From positions 124,001 through 188,000 of the forward strand of contig NZ_LNWY01000001.1 in the NCBI RefSeq assembly GCF_001681715.1: a DNA stretch of 64,000 nt. Reading direction: 5' to 3'. Below are positions 18,336-25,958 of this stretch, piece by piece. This DNA comes from Tritonibacter mobilis (GTDB lineage Bacteria; Pseudomonadota; Alphaproteobacteria; Rhodobacterales; Rhodobacteraceae). The notes under the pieces are model-generated. The model ran no database searches. It was not told where the DNA came from and saw only the letters and a program-made list of their open reading frames with translations. Every line of letters begins with the position of its first letter. Within the stretch, counting starts at the first letter, position 1. The position numbers and the translations under genes were made by a program.

Positions 18336-18920
18336 ATGGCGGACGATGCGCAAGTTGAAGACCTGCTGAACCAGAAAAACTGGCAGGACGAAAGGCGCAA
18401 GCTGCGCGACATCCTCCTCGAGTCCGGTCTCGACGAGCGCGTGAAGTGGGGCAAGCTCTCTTATGCCTTGGGGGACTGCAATGTCGCTATCATCTACGGG
18501 ATGAAGAGCTCCTGCTCGGTTGGGTTTTTCAAGGGGTCGCTCCTGGAGGACGAGGACGGCGATCTCATCCGGCCCGGTAAGCATTCGCAGGCGATGCGAC
18601 GACTGCATTTCACGAGTCTGGAAGAGATCGAGAACAGGGAGGAAACGATCCGACGCTTTATCGGCCGAGCGATACAGGCGGAGCAGGATGGGTTGGAAGT
18701 CGCGTTTTCCGAGAAGGACAATCTCGACTATCCCGACGAGTTGCTGAACGCCCTTGATGACGATCCCAAGCTGGCCGAAGCCTTCGAAGAGCTGACACTG
18801 GGACGGCAGCGCGGTTGGGTGCTGCATTTCTCCGACGCCAAGCAATCGGAGACGCGATCGCGCCGCGTGGATAATGCGCGCTCGAAGATCATTGCCGGGA
18901 AAGGCAGGAACGAGCGATAG
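18336..18920 (+). CDS. YdeI/OmpD-associated family (DUF1801-containing) protein
   Basis: A 194-residue soluble protein. The N-terminal 'WQDERRKLRDILLESGLDERVKWGKLSY' and 'VAIIYGMKSSCSVGFFKGSLL' match the DUF1801 fold, and the C-terminal 'FSEKDNLDYPDELLNALDDD' with 'AFEELTLGRQRGWVLHFSDAKQ' and 'ETRSRRVDNARSKI' matches the YdeI tail. The ATG at 18336 (after AAAGGAACAGGC) is preferred to an upstream in-frame start that would overlap the DoxX-like gene. It is the last gene of the ArsR2 operon (13 bp gap). The family has been linked to peptide resistance in a few species, but its activity is unknown. Confidence 0.82.
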   Translation: MADDAQVEDLLNQKNWQDERRKLRDILLESGLDERVKWGKLSYALGDCNVAIIYGMKSSCSVGFFKGSLLEDEDGDLIRPGKHSQAMRRLHFTSLEEIENREETIRRFIGRAIQAEQDGLEVAFSEKDNLDYPDELLNALDDDPKLAEAFEELTLGRQRGWVLHFSDAKQSETRSRRVDNARSKIIAGKGRNER

Positions 18921-19595
18921 CCGACGGATTCACCAATACTCCCATTCGCTCAAAAGCCGACATTCAGCCCGAAGCGGTCATAGACTTGGTGTGACGCGGC
19001 AAGGATGCTGCCGGTGCGAAATTTTCGGACCATCTCACCAAAAGCGGCCACTCACCGAACCCGGCGAGCTACTGCCAATGCTGCGGACCGCTTCAGGGGG
19101 CACGATGCGCAGAAAGCGCCCTTTGCAAACTTGGCCGATTCGCGAAAAGCCTGATAAGAGAGGCGCTTGCGGTCTCTTCACGGGGCAGAATTCTGCATCA
19201 GCGAGCGCGTGTTTTTCCACGGGATCGGCGGGAAGCGGATGGTGGTTTGGACGGCGCCGTACCGGCCGGGCGTACCGGCACCTCACCTGACGTGCGGCCC
19301 CTACTCATGAGATGCCCGGGTGCAGCAGTCGCGCCGACGTAGGCGGCAGGTCGCGTTTCGACCTGAAGCAGTTTGCTCGCGCGAGCCTCGAGCTGTGCGA
19401 GCGTCTGGTAGCTCGACGGATCGCGTGAATCCGGGAAGAAACCGGAGTCCCGCGCGCGAGCTTCTCTCAAATGTCGGTCATGCAGCTCACTCAGCGTGGG
19501 GTTGGATCTAGACGCTATCCAAGGGCTGGTAGGCACGCGCAGTCATGACGCTCATGCCCATACCAAGTTGGCTGGCATAGACATCGGCATTTCAA
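18921..19595. other. Non-coding, apparently decayed DNA
   Basis: About 675 bases with no frame I can assign to a protein family. Open frames exist on both strands (for example a leftward one at 19198-19536), but their translations are Arg/Ser/Pro-rich and low in hydrophobic core residues. In the frame of the following TniQ gene a TAG at 19578-19580 interrupts the sequence, so this stretch may include the ruined 5' part of that gene. Confidence 0.4.
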
Positions 19596-21104
19596 GTGGC
19601 GGTACCATTGTCGGCCAGGCTGACGCCCATGCAAGGGCATTGGCTGTGTCGTGGCGTCGACATCTGCATAACTCATCAGCAGCCTCTGGTCCCGCTCTGG
19701 ACAGAAGGCAATCCCGTACGTCGTGAAGACATGGGCGCACACCTGCGCCCACTGTTGCTAGACCTGACATCAATGACAGCAAAGACTGAGTGCGTCGCGG
19801 TCAGCGCCTACGATGCCTGGCTCGACAAGCGACTATCCGAGAACCAAGACCTGACATGGCTGCGGACCCAGACTAGCTTCGCGGGCATGACCATGTGTCT
19901 GGCGCTCGGCGAAGATATTCTCTGGCATCAAAGTCTGACCCCCAATGACCGTGCGGCCAAGGCAGCCGGCTTCGGTGTCATCAGCTCCGGACCGGACGCG
20001 ATACGCGCCACGGTGCGCAGTCTTCTCCGCAGGGACGACGGCACGCTCACAATCTCAAAGTCCCCCCTGAAGAGCCTATCTTACACACTTGTCGAGGCCT
20101 ACCCGGACAGCATGGAATTCGACGACTTCCGGCAAATCATTCGTGATGAACTGATGACCTTCTGGCCCATCGCGCCGGGAGACACACTCCTAGGGCAAGT
20201 GGTGGAGACGCGCCGCTTCCATACCATCGCCAGTGCTGCTGAAGAGACAGGACTGCACAAAGGGCTGCTTCAGGACATACTGGTCGCAGAGGGCGTCTTC
20301 GACCCGACACAATGTCAGCAGACGCACCCCCGGACCTTCGACGCAGAGGCCTACGCGGCCTTCCTTGCGGAAATCCCGCATCTCGTTCTCGGGTCCGACA
20401 TAATGACGGAACTCGGCGCGACCGAAACGGAGTTCGAAGCACTTTGTGCAGAGGGCGTGCTGCGACCCTATCTCAAGACTGCGAAGGTCCTGAACAGGTG
20501 GCGGCGGGCTGATGCCACTGCATTGCGCGAAACGCTGACGTCGCGCCTCAGAAAGAAACAGGCCTCGCGGAACGCCGACACACTCCTGATGACCAGGCGC
20601 GCGCTTGGGGTGCGGCTCACCGCGCTGATCGCAGCCATTCAGGACGGGCGACTGGCCGCCTTCCGCCACGATGATCAGGAAGGTTTTCATGCGATCAGGG
20701 TCGATCGAATGGACGTCGAGGCACTGATCAAGACCTTGCCGCCAGACGTGCTCATCGATCGGCCTGAAACCAAGGTGATCAGTGCCAGCGTCTTCGGAAA
20801 GCAGATCGGTCTGGTCGAACCGAAATACATGGTGCGGCTTGTCGCGACAGGTCACAGTCCGGGCACGGAGATCACGAACTCGGTCACGAAGCGCAAGCAG
20901 TGGTCACTTGCGGAAGATGACATTGCTGCCTTCCACAAGCGTTTCACGACAACGGCGCTGCTCGCGAGGAAGGCAGGCGTTCACCGTCGGACGATCACCA
21001 GCCAAGTCCAGCACCATGGCACGCAGCCATTTTCCGCTGGCGACGAGGTCTTCGAGGGCATCTACCTGCTCTCAGATGTTCAAGAAATCATGAAAACCAA
21101 TTGA
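19596..21104 (+). pseudogene. tniQ: TniQ-family transposition protein, 5' end lost
   Basis: A 502-residue frame resembling the TniQ/TnsD targeting family of Tn7/Tn5053-type transposons from its first third onward: 'VDICITHQQPLVPLW' (the C..H zinc-ligand region), 'YDAWLDKRLSENQDLTWL', 'NDRAAKAAGFGVISSGPDAI' and 'WPIAPGDTLLGQVVETRRFH', followed by helix-turn-helix-like segments. The family's N-terminal segment, including the first zinc-binding cysteines, is missing, and an in-frame TAG at 19578 blocks extension. No tniA or tniB is nearby. It ends 122 bp from the 3' end of tRNA-Arg. The family call is good; whether the shortened protein is made (GTG at 19596) is doubtful. Confidence 0.7.
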
Positions 21105-21167
21105 AATCAACGCAATAGGGCTCGTGCGCCAAAACTCTGGACATGCGAAAAACGTGCTTGACAGCCC

Positions 21168-21206
21168 TTGCGCAGGCTTATGCTGTCGTTTGCGCATTCA
21201 TATGCT
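21168..21206 (+). repeat. Two tandem 22-bp-spaced repeats between tniQ and tRNA-Arg
   Basis: TTGCGCA-N5-ATGCT occurs at 21168-21184 and again at 21190-21206, exactly 22 bases apart. A weaker relative (ATGCGA...GTGCT) precedes them near 21143. Spacing and length resemble transposase-binding repeats at the ends of Tn7-like elements. They stop about 20 bases before the tRNA. The repeat is seen directly; the transposon-end interpretation is inference. Confidence 0.5.
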
Positions 21207-21226
21207 TTCTCTGACTGTTAGCTAAC

Positions 21227-21303
21227 TGGCGACCCCGGCAGGATTCGAACCTGCAACCTGCCCCTTAGGAGGGGGCTGCTCTATCCAGTTGAGCCACGGG
21301 GCC
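21227..21303 (-). tRNA. tRNA-Arg (anticodon CCU)
   Basis: Read leftward, this folds into a full cloverleaf. The acceptor stem is GGCCCCG with CGGGGTC (one G-T pair), the anticodon stem GCCCC/GGGGC holds loop CTCCTAA with anticodon CCT, and the T arm is GCAGG-TTCGAAT-CCTGC. The discriminator is G and CCA is encoded (21227-21229). It decodes AGG arginine codons. The 3' end faces the BREX/TniQ region, the usual geometry for an island inserted at a tRNA 3' end. Confidence 0.95.
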
Positions 21304-21427
21304 GTCCTTGAGGGCGATAGCAAATAGGCCCCACAAGCTCAAGCGTCTCCTCCTGCGGGCCAACAGCCATTGTGTCCCCTCACCGGACTGGCTAACTTCA
21401 ATACAACAAAGCAAAGAGGCCAAGCAC

Positions 21428-22453
21428 GTGACCAACGACTCCAAGCGTCCGCTGACGCTGCGTGATGTTTCAGATGCCACCGGCGTATCGGAAATGACCG
21501 TCAGCCGTGTTCTTCGAAACCGCGGTGATGTGTCGGAAAAGACCCGACAAAAGGTGCTGGAGGCAGCCAAAGAACTCGGCTACGTGCCAAACAAAATCGC
21601 AGGCGCGTTGGCCTCTAAACGGGTCAACCTGGTTGCGGTCATTATCCCGTCTCTGTCCAATATGGTCTTTCCCGAAGTGTTGACCGGGATCAACCGGGTG
21701 CTGGAAGACACCGAATTGCAGCCGGTGGTAGGCGTTACGGACTATCAACCTGAAAAGGAAGAGAAAGTCCTCTATGAGATGCTCTCTTGGCGTCCCTCTG
21801 GCGTGATTATCGCAGGGCTTGAGCACACCGAACCCGCGCGCGCAATGCTTGCGGCGGCGGGCATTCCGGTGGTGGAAATCATGGATACCGACGGCAAGCC
21901 GGTGGATGCGATGGTGGGGATTTCCCATCGCCGCGCGGGTCGTGAGATGGCCAAAGCGATCCTAAAGGCAGGCTACAGCCACATTGGATTTATGGGCACC
22001 AAGATGCCGCTGGATCATCGGGCGCGCAAACGCTTTGAGGGCTTTACCGAGGCGCTCGCAAAAGAAGGAGTCGAAATCGAGGATCGTGAGTTCTATTCCG
22101 GTGGCTCCGCTCTGGCGAAGGGACGCGAGATGACGCAAGCCATGCTGGAACGTTCGCCGGAACTTGATTTCCTCTATTACTCCAACGACATGATTGGTGC
22201 TGGCGGGTTGTTGCATCTGCTCAACCAAGGCATCGATGTGCCCGGACAAATCGGGCTTGCGGGGTTCAACGGCGTGGAATTGCTGGCCGGGCTGCCACGG
22301 CAACTGGCCACTATGGACGCCTGCCGCCAGGAAATCGGCATGAAGGCGGCACAGATCATTGCGGCACAGCTCGAAGAACCGGATGCGGAGATTGAGAAAC
22401 ATGTGACGCTGACGCCGACCATCACTTACGGCGATACGCTGAAACGGCGCTGA
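21428..22453 (+). CDS. LacI-family transcriptional regulator
   Basis: A 341-residue LacI/GalR regulator. The N-terminal DNA-binding part is 'LTLRDVSDATGVSEMTVSRVL' followed by 'VSEKTRQKVLEAAKELGYVP' and hinge 'NKIAGALASKR'. The remainder is a periplasmic-binding-like sensor domain ('VAVIIPSLSNMVFPEVLTGI', 'FLYYSNDMIGAGGLL', 'IGLAGFNGVELL'), closest in style to gluconate/GntR repressors. The GTG at 21428 is chosen because the family start falls there and AAAGAGG precedes it; the longer frame would run into the tRNA promoter. It converges on the TRAP genes, which it probably controls. Confidence 0.9.
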   Translation: MTNDSKRPLTLRDVSDATGVSEMTVSRVLRNRGDVSEKTRQKVLEAAKELGYVPNKIAGALASKRVNLVAVIIPSLSNMVFPEVLTGINRVLEDTELQPVVGVTDYQPEKEEKVLYEMLSWRPSGVIIAGLEHTEPARAMLAAAGIPVVEIMDTDGKPVDAMVGISHRRAGREMAKAILKAGYSHIGFMGTKMPLDHRARKRFEGFTEALAKEGVEIEDREFYSGGSALAKGREMTQAMLERSPELDFLYYSNDMIGAGGLLHLLNQGIDVPGQIGLAGFNGVELLAGLPRQLATMDACRQEIGMKAAQIIAAQLEEPDAEIEKHVTLTPTITYGDTLKRR

Positions 22454-22472
22454 GCAAATCGCCAGTCAAACA

Positions 22473-22507
22473 AAAACGCGCGACCCTCAGGGGCCGCGCG
22501 TTTTTTT
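22473..22507. terminator. Bidirectional intrinsic terminator
   Basis: A GC-rich hairpin, ACGCGCG...CGCGCGT with an extended ACCCT/AGGGG inner stem, is followed by seven T on the + strand and preceded by five A, which gives a T run on the - strand. It sits between the convergent lacI-type regulator and dctM, and should end both transcripts. Confidence 0.85.
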
Positions 22508-22528
22508 CGTTAAAAGGCCTGCGCGCGC

Positions 22529-24034
22529 TTAGTAGAGCAACATCAGCGGCAGCAGTGTGATCACCGGGAACAGCACCAAAATGATCACCCGGATCAGGTC
22601 GGAGCCGACAAAGAACATCACAGCCTTGTAGGTGTCCACCATGCGCGACTTTGGGTCCATCGCGTTGATGACAAAGAGATTCATACCGACCGGAGGGGTG
22701 ATCAGACCGACCTCCACCACGATCAGGGTGAGGATGCCAAACCAAATGGCGACATACTCTGTCTCCAAACGGTTGGCGATGCCTTGGGTCACGCGAATGC
22801 CCAGTTCCTTCATCTGATCACGGGTAAGTTCCGCACCCGTCGCGATGGCGTCCTGAATGGAGGCCAGCATCTCTGCTCCCATGCCCTCCGGCACACCTGC
22901 GCGCAGCACCTCCATTGCCGCATCTGCCTGCATTGCAGGCAGCGACACAAGGCCAAAGTCCATGGATGAGATCACCGGATAGAAGATCGGGATCGTCAGC
23001 AGGATCATTGACAGACTGTCCATCAAACAGCCCAGCAGCAGATAGAAGACGAGGATCAACGCCAGCACCATCCACGGGCTAAGGCCCTGCGCCACCACGA
23101 AATTCGCAAGTTCTTGCGGCACTTGGGTCAGTGCAAGAAAGCCATTGTAGAACCCCGCCCCCAACACGATGAAAAAGATCATCGCGGTGGAGCGTGCGGT
23201 AATCATAAAGCTGTCGGTCAGCGTTCGCCGGGTGAGGCCCCCATTCGCAAGCGCAATCAGCCCCGTGCCCAATGCACCTACGGCTGCGCCTTCGGTTGGC
23301 GTGAACCAGCCTGCATAAATACCGCCCACCACAAGGCCAAAAACCATCAGCACCGGCCAGACTGCAAAGAGCAGCGAGAAACGCTCACGCCACGGAATCG
23401 GCTCACGTGTGCCCGCGCTTTCGGGGAAGAGGCGCACATATACAGAGATTGCAATAATATATCCAATCGCCGCGAGCAAACCGGGGATAAAGGCCGCGAG
23501 GAACAGCTTGGCGATATTCTGTTCCGTAAGGATCGCATAGATCACCAGAACAACTGAAGGCGGGATCAGAATGCCGAGTGTGCCGCCTGCGGCCAAGGTC
23601 GCGGTCGAAAACCCGCTGGCGTAGCCATAGTTTTTCAGCTCGGGCAAGGCCACCCGCCCCATGGTGGCGGCGGTCGCAAGCGAGGAGCCGCAAATCGCAC
23701 CAAAACCCGCACAGGCACCAATGGCAGCCATGGCCACGCCACCCTTGCGGTGTCCGATAAACCCTTCGGCCGCCTTGAACAGCGCCGTCGACATCCCGCC
23801 GAGCGTGGCAAACTGCCCCATCAAAAAGAACATCGGGATGATCGACAGCGAGTAGGATGAGAAGGTCGAATAGGTCTCATTCTTGAGGCGACCAAAAGCC
23901 ACGACAGTGTCGCCCGTGACCATCACCAGACCGCCAAGCCCCACGAGGAACATCGACAGACCGATGGGCACCCGCAGGAAAATCAGGCCCATCAGAACCG
24001 GGAACGACCAGATACCAATTTCAAGTGCGCTCAC
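22529..24034 (-). CDS. dctM: TRAP transporter large permease (DctM)
   Basis: A 501-residue integral membrane protein with about twelve hydrophobic segments. Typical DctM blocks are visible: 'GLSMFLVGLGGLVMVTGD', 'MAAIGACAGFGAICGSSLATAATMGRVALPE', 'AAGGTLGILIPPSVVLVIYAI' and 'EVGLITPPVGMNLFVINA'. An insert of about 60 residues between 'FYPVISSMDFG' and the 'WFGILTLIVVE' helix is longer than usual. The GTG at 24034 is preferred because it overlaps the dctQ stop (GTGA). It forms the Na+/H+-driven channel with DctQ and DctP. The substrate is not evident. Confidence 0.93.
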   Translation of the reverse strand: MSALEIGIWSFPVLMGLIFLRVPIGLSMFLVGLGGLVMVTGDTVVAFGRLKNETYSTFSSYSLSIIPMFFLMGQFATLGGMSTALFKAAEGFIGHRKGGVAMAAIGACAGFGAICGSSLATAATMGRVALPELKNYGYASGFSTATLAAGGTLGILIPPSVVLVIYAILTEQNIAKLFLAAFIPGLLAAIGYIIAISVYVRLFPESAGTREPIPWRERFSLLFAVWPVLMVFGLVVGGIYAGWFTPTEGAAVGALGTGLIALANGGLTRRTLTDSFMITARSTAMIFFIVLGAGFYNGFLALTQVPQELANFVVAQGLSPWMVLALILVFYLLLGCLMDSLSMILLTIPIFYPVISSMDFGLVSLPAMQADAAMEVLRAGVPEGMGAEMLASIQDAIATGAELTRDQMKELGIRVTQGIANRLETEYVAIWFGILTLIVVEVGLITPPVGMNLFVINAMDPKSRMVDTYKAVMFFVGSDLIRVIILVLFPVITLLPLMLLY

Positions 24035-24624
24035 GACTGCACCTCCACACCGTCCCAGATCCGGATCTGGCCTGTTATTGCTTCTACACTGCGGATCACG
24101 GCCATATAGACCCCGACGATGGCGGCCACGATGGCGGCCACAAGGCTCAGCCCGTAGGCCCACCAGACCGGGAATTCCAACAGGAACGAGGTCTCGCCAT
24201 TTTCAAACTTGCTCACGGTCCCTGCCCCCAGACGCCACGCAATCAGCACGAGCACCAGCGCAAAGACGATCTCGGTTATCATGCGCAGCACCCGGTTCAC
24301 GCGGGCGGAGAAACTATTGGCAAAAACATCCACCGCCGCATGTCCTGCCGTGATCTGGCATAGCGGGATAAAGCAGAAGATTGCGAAGGCAACACCGGCC
24401 TCCACCAGCTCAAAGTCGCCGTTTACCGGCCCGACCCGCGCTGCCATCCACGCTGAGAGCTGTGGCGCAAGCGCCTCCATCGTGTCGCCGTGAAAGACCC
24501 CGTTCAGGAGGCGTCCGACGATTGAGATACAGGTCAGGAAAATCAGAAGAGTCAGGACCGCGCCGCCGATCATCGCCATGATCCGCGCGAGCCTCATCAT
24601 AAAGCTATGCATGCCTTTGCCCAC
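24031..24624 (-). CDS. dctQ: TRAP transporter small permease (DctQ)
   Basis: A 197-residue protein with four transmembrane helices (near residues 13-36, 73-93, 112-134 and 150-175), the DctQ layout. A conserved-looking 'FIPLCQITAGHAAVDVFAN' loop lies between helices 2 and 3. Two starts are possible: GTG at 24624 or ATG at 24612, four codons later; an AAAGG lies at the right distance for the ATG. It overlaps dctM by four bases and follows dctP by 77 bp with a hairpin between. Confidence 0.9.
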   Translation of the reverse strand: MGKGMHSFMMRLARIMAMIGGAVLTLLIFLTCISIVGRLLNGVFHGDTMEALAPQLSAWMAARVGPVNGDFELVEAGVAFAIFCFIPLCQITAGHAAVDVFANSFSARVNRVLRMITEIVFALVLVLIAWRLGAGTVSKFENGETSFLLEFPVWWAYGLSLVAAIVAAIVGVYMAVIRSVEAITGQIRIWDGVEVQS

Positions 24625-24637
24625 CTTTGGCTTTTAA

Positions 24638-24659
24638 GCCCCGTTGCATGCGACGGGGC
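24638..24659 (-). promoter_or_regulatory. Intercistronic hairpin between dctP and dctQ
   Basis: GCCCCGT and ACGGGGC arms enclose an 8-base loop, with no T run after them in the leftward direction. Such a stem after a binding-protein gene commonly protects the upstream message or reduces read-through, giving more binding protein than permease. Confidence 0.6.
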
Positions 24660-24701
24660 CCGCTGCAGAAGCGATGCGGACCCCGTCAATCGATGTTTAG
24701 A

Positions 24702-25748
24702 TCAGTTTTCGTACTGTGGAGTGTATTTCTCGATCAGCATGGTGGCCTCATCGAGAAGCGCCTGACCGTCGATACCGCGCTCAGACATATCCGCCAGCCA
24801 TTTATCGTAGATCGGCTGGGACCGCTCGCGCCAAACAGCGGTCTGCTCTGCGTCCAAGGTGATGACATTATTGCCCAGATCAAGGGCGTTTTCACGGGCT
24901 GGCAAATCGGAATCCGCCATCGTGCCACCGGCAAAGACAGACATTTCCACACCGGAATTGTCATCGATGACCTTTTTCAGATCATCCGGCAGGCTTTCAT
25001 ATTTTTCTTTGTTCATCGCCAGAACAAAGGTCAGCGTATAAAGCGCACGACCAGTGAATTCTGTATGGTTTTCAACCAGCTCCGGAACCTTGAGCGAGGT
25101 GGTCACCTCCCATGGAATGGTGGTGCCATCAATCACACCCTTAGAGAGCGCCTCGGGGATTGCGGGCACCGGCATACCCACAGGGGTCGCCCCCAGTTCG
25201 GTCAAAAGGGCGTTCACAGAACGTCCGCCACCGCGAATTTTCATACCTTCGAGATCTTCGGGAACCTCAACCGGATCAGAGGTGTGGAAGATACCCGGAC
25301 CATGCACCCAACCTGCGAGGATTTTGAAATCCTTGAATTCCGAGTCCAGCCAGTGCTCTTCCATCATATCCCAATAGGCGTGGCTTACAGCACGCGCATT
25401 GGTCATCATGAAGGGCAGTTCAAACACTTCGGTCGAGGGGAAGCGACCGGGCGTGTAGCCGACCACAGTCCAGACGATATCAGCGACACCGTCCTGCACC
25501 TGATCGATCAGTTCTGGCGGCTTGCCACCCAGCTGCATCGAGGGGTAGCGGTCGATCTTGATGCGGTTATCCGAGGCTTCTTCGATCTTATCAGCCCAGA
25601 CGTCCAGAACCAATTTCGGAACATTTGCCTGTGCGGGCAAGAACTGGTGCATCTTCAGCGTCACCTCTTGGGCGAGCGCGGGCACAGCGCCCATTGCGGA
25701 AAATGCCAGTGCGGTGGCTGCACCGAGTAGTGCTCTGCGAGTGGTCAT
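24702..25748 (-). CDS. dctP: TRAP transporter periplasmic solute-binding protein (DctP)
   Basis: A 348-residue extracytoplasmic binding protein. An N-terminal signal ('RRALLGAATALAFSAMGAVPALAQE') with cleavage after ALA precedes the mature 'VTLKMHQFLPAQANV' start. Typical DctP features follow: 'PELIDQVQDGVADIVWTVVGYTPGRFPSTEVFELPF' in two parts, and 'MKIRGGGRSVNALLTELGATPV' carrying the arginine that usually clamps an organic-acid carboxylate. The ATG is at 25748 after GGGAGGAAACGC. The substrate is probably a carboxylate; LacI control might point to a sugar acid, but this is a guess. First gene of the dctPQM operon. Confidence 0.92.
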   Translation of the reverse strand: MTTRRALLGAATALAFSAMGAVPALAQEVTLKMHQFLPAQANVPKLVLDVWADKIEEASDNRIKIDRYPSMQLGGKPPELIDQVQDGVADIVWTVVGYTPGRFPSTEVFELPFMMTNARAVSHAYWDMMEEHWLDSEFKDFKILAGWVHGPGIFHTSDPVEVPEDLEGMKIRGGGRSVNALLTELGATPVGMPVPAIPEALSKGVIDGTTIPWEVTTSLKVPELVENHTEFTGRALYTLTFVLAMNKEKYESLPDDLKKVIDDNSGVEMSVFAGGTMADSDLPARENALDLGNNVITLDAEQTAVWRERSQPIYDKWLADMSERGIDGQALLDEATMLIEKYTPQYEN

Positions 25749-25787
25749 GCGTTTCCTCCCTTTGACCGGGACCTTTACGGCTCCTCT

Positions 25788-25803
25788 ACGGCAACCTTAC
25801 CGT
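25788..25803. promoter_or_regulatory. Candidate operator upstream of dctP
   Basis: A near-perfect inverted repeat, ACGGCAA-CC-TTACCGT (one mismatch), lies 40 bases before the dctP start, the usual place for a repressor of the LacI family. The LacI-type gene at the other end of the cluster is the obvious candidate protein. Pairing of regulator and site is inferred from position only. Confidence 0.4.
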
Positions 25804-25958
25804 ATGAGTTTCTAATGTCGCGCCTGTTTTTTAGGCACATAGAAAAGTCCGCCGTCCGGCCTTGCGAAGGTCAGGGCTATTAGGTGCTTTTGTAACTATC
25901 AATGGTGAGTGCGGTAACAAATTGCGTATTTTTAATGCCCCTTAACAGAGCAAATTTT

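Noticed and set aside
19198-19536. Leftward 112-codon frame in the decayed interval
   Set aside because: Composition is Arg/Ser/Ala-rich with no hydrophobic core pattern, and I cannot match it to any family. Left as part of the unassigned stretch.
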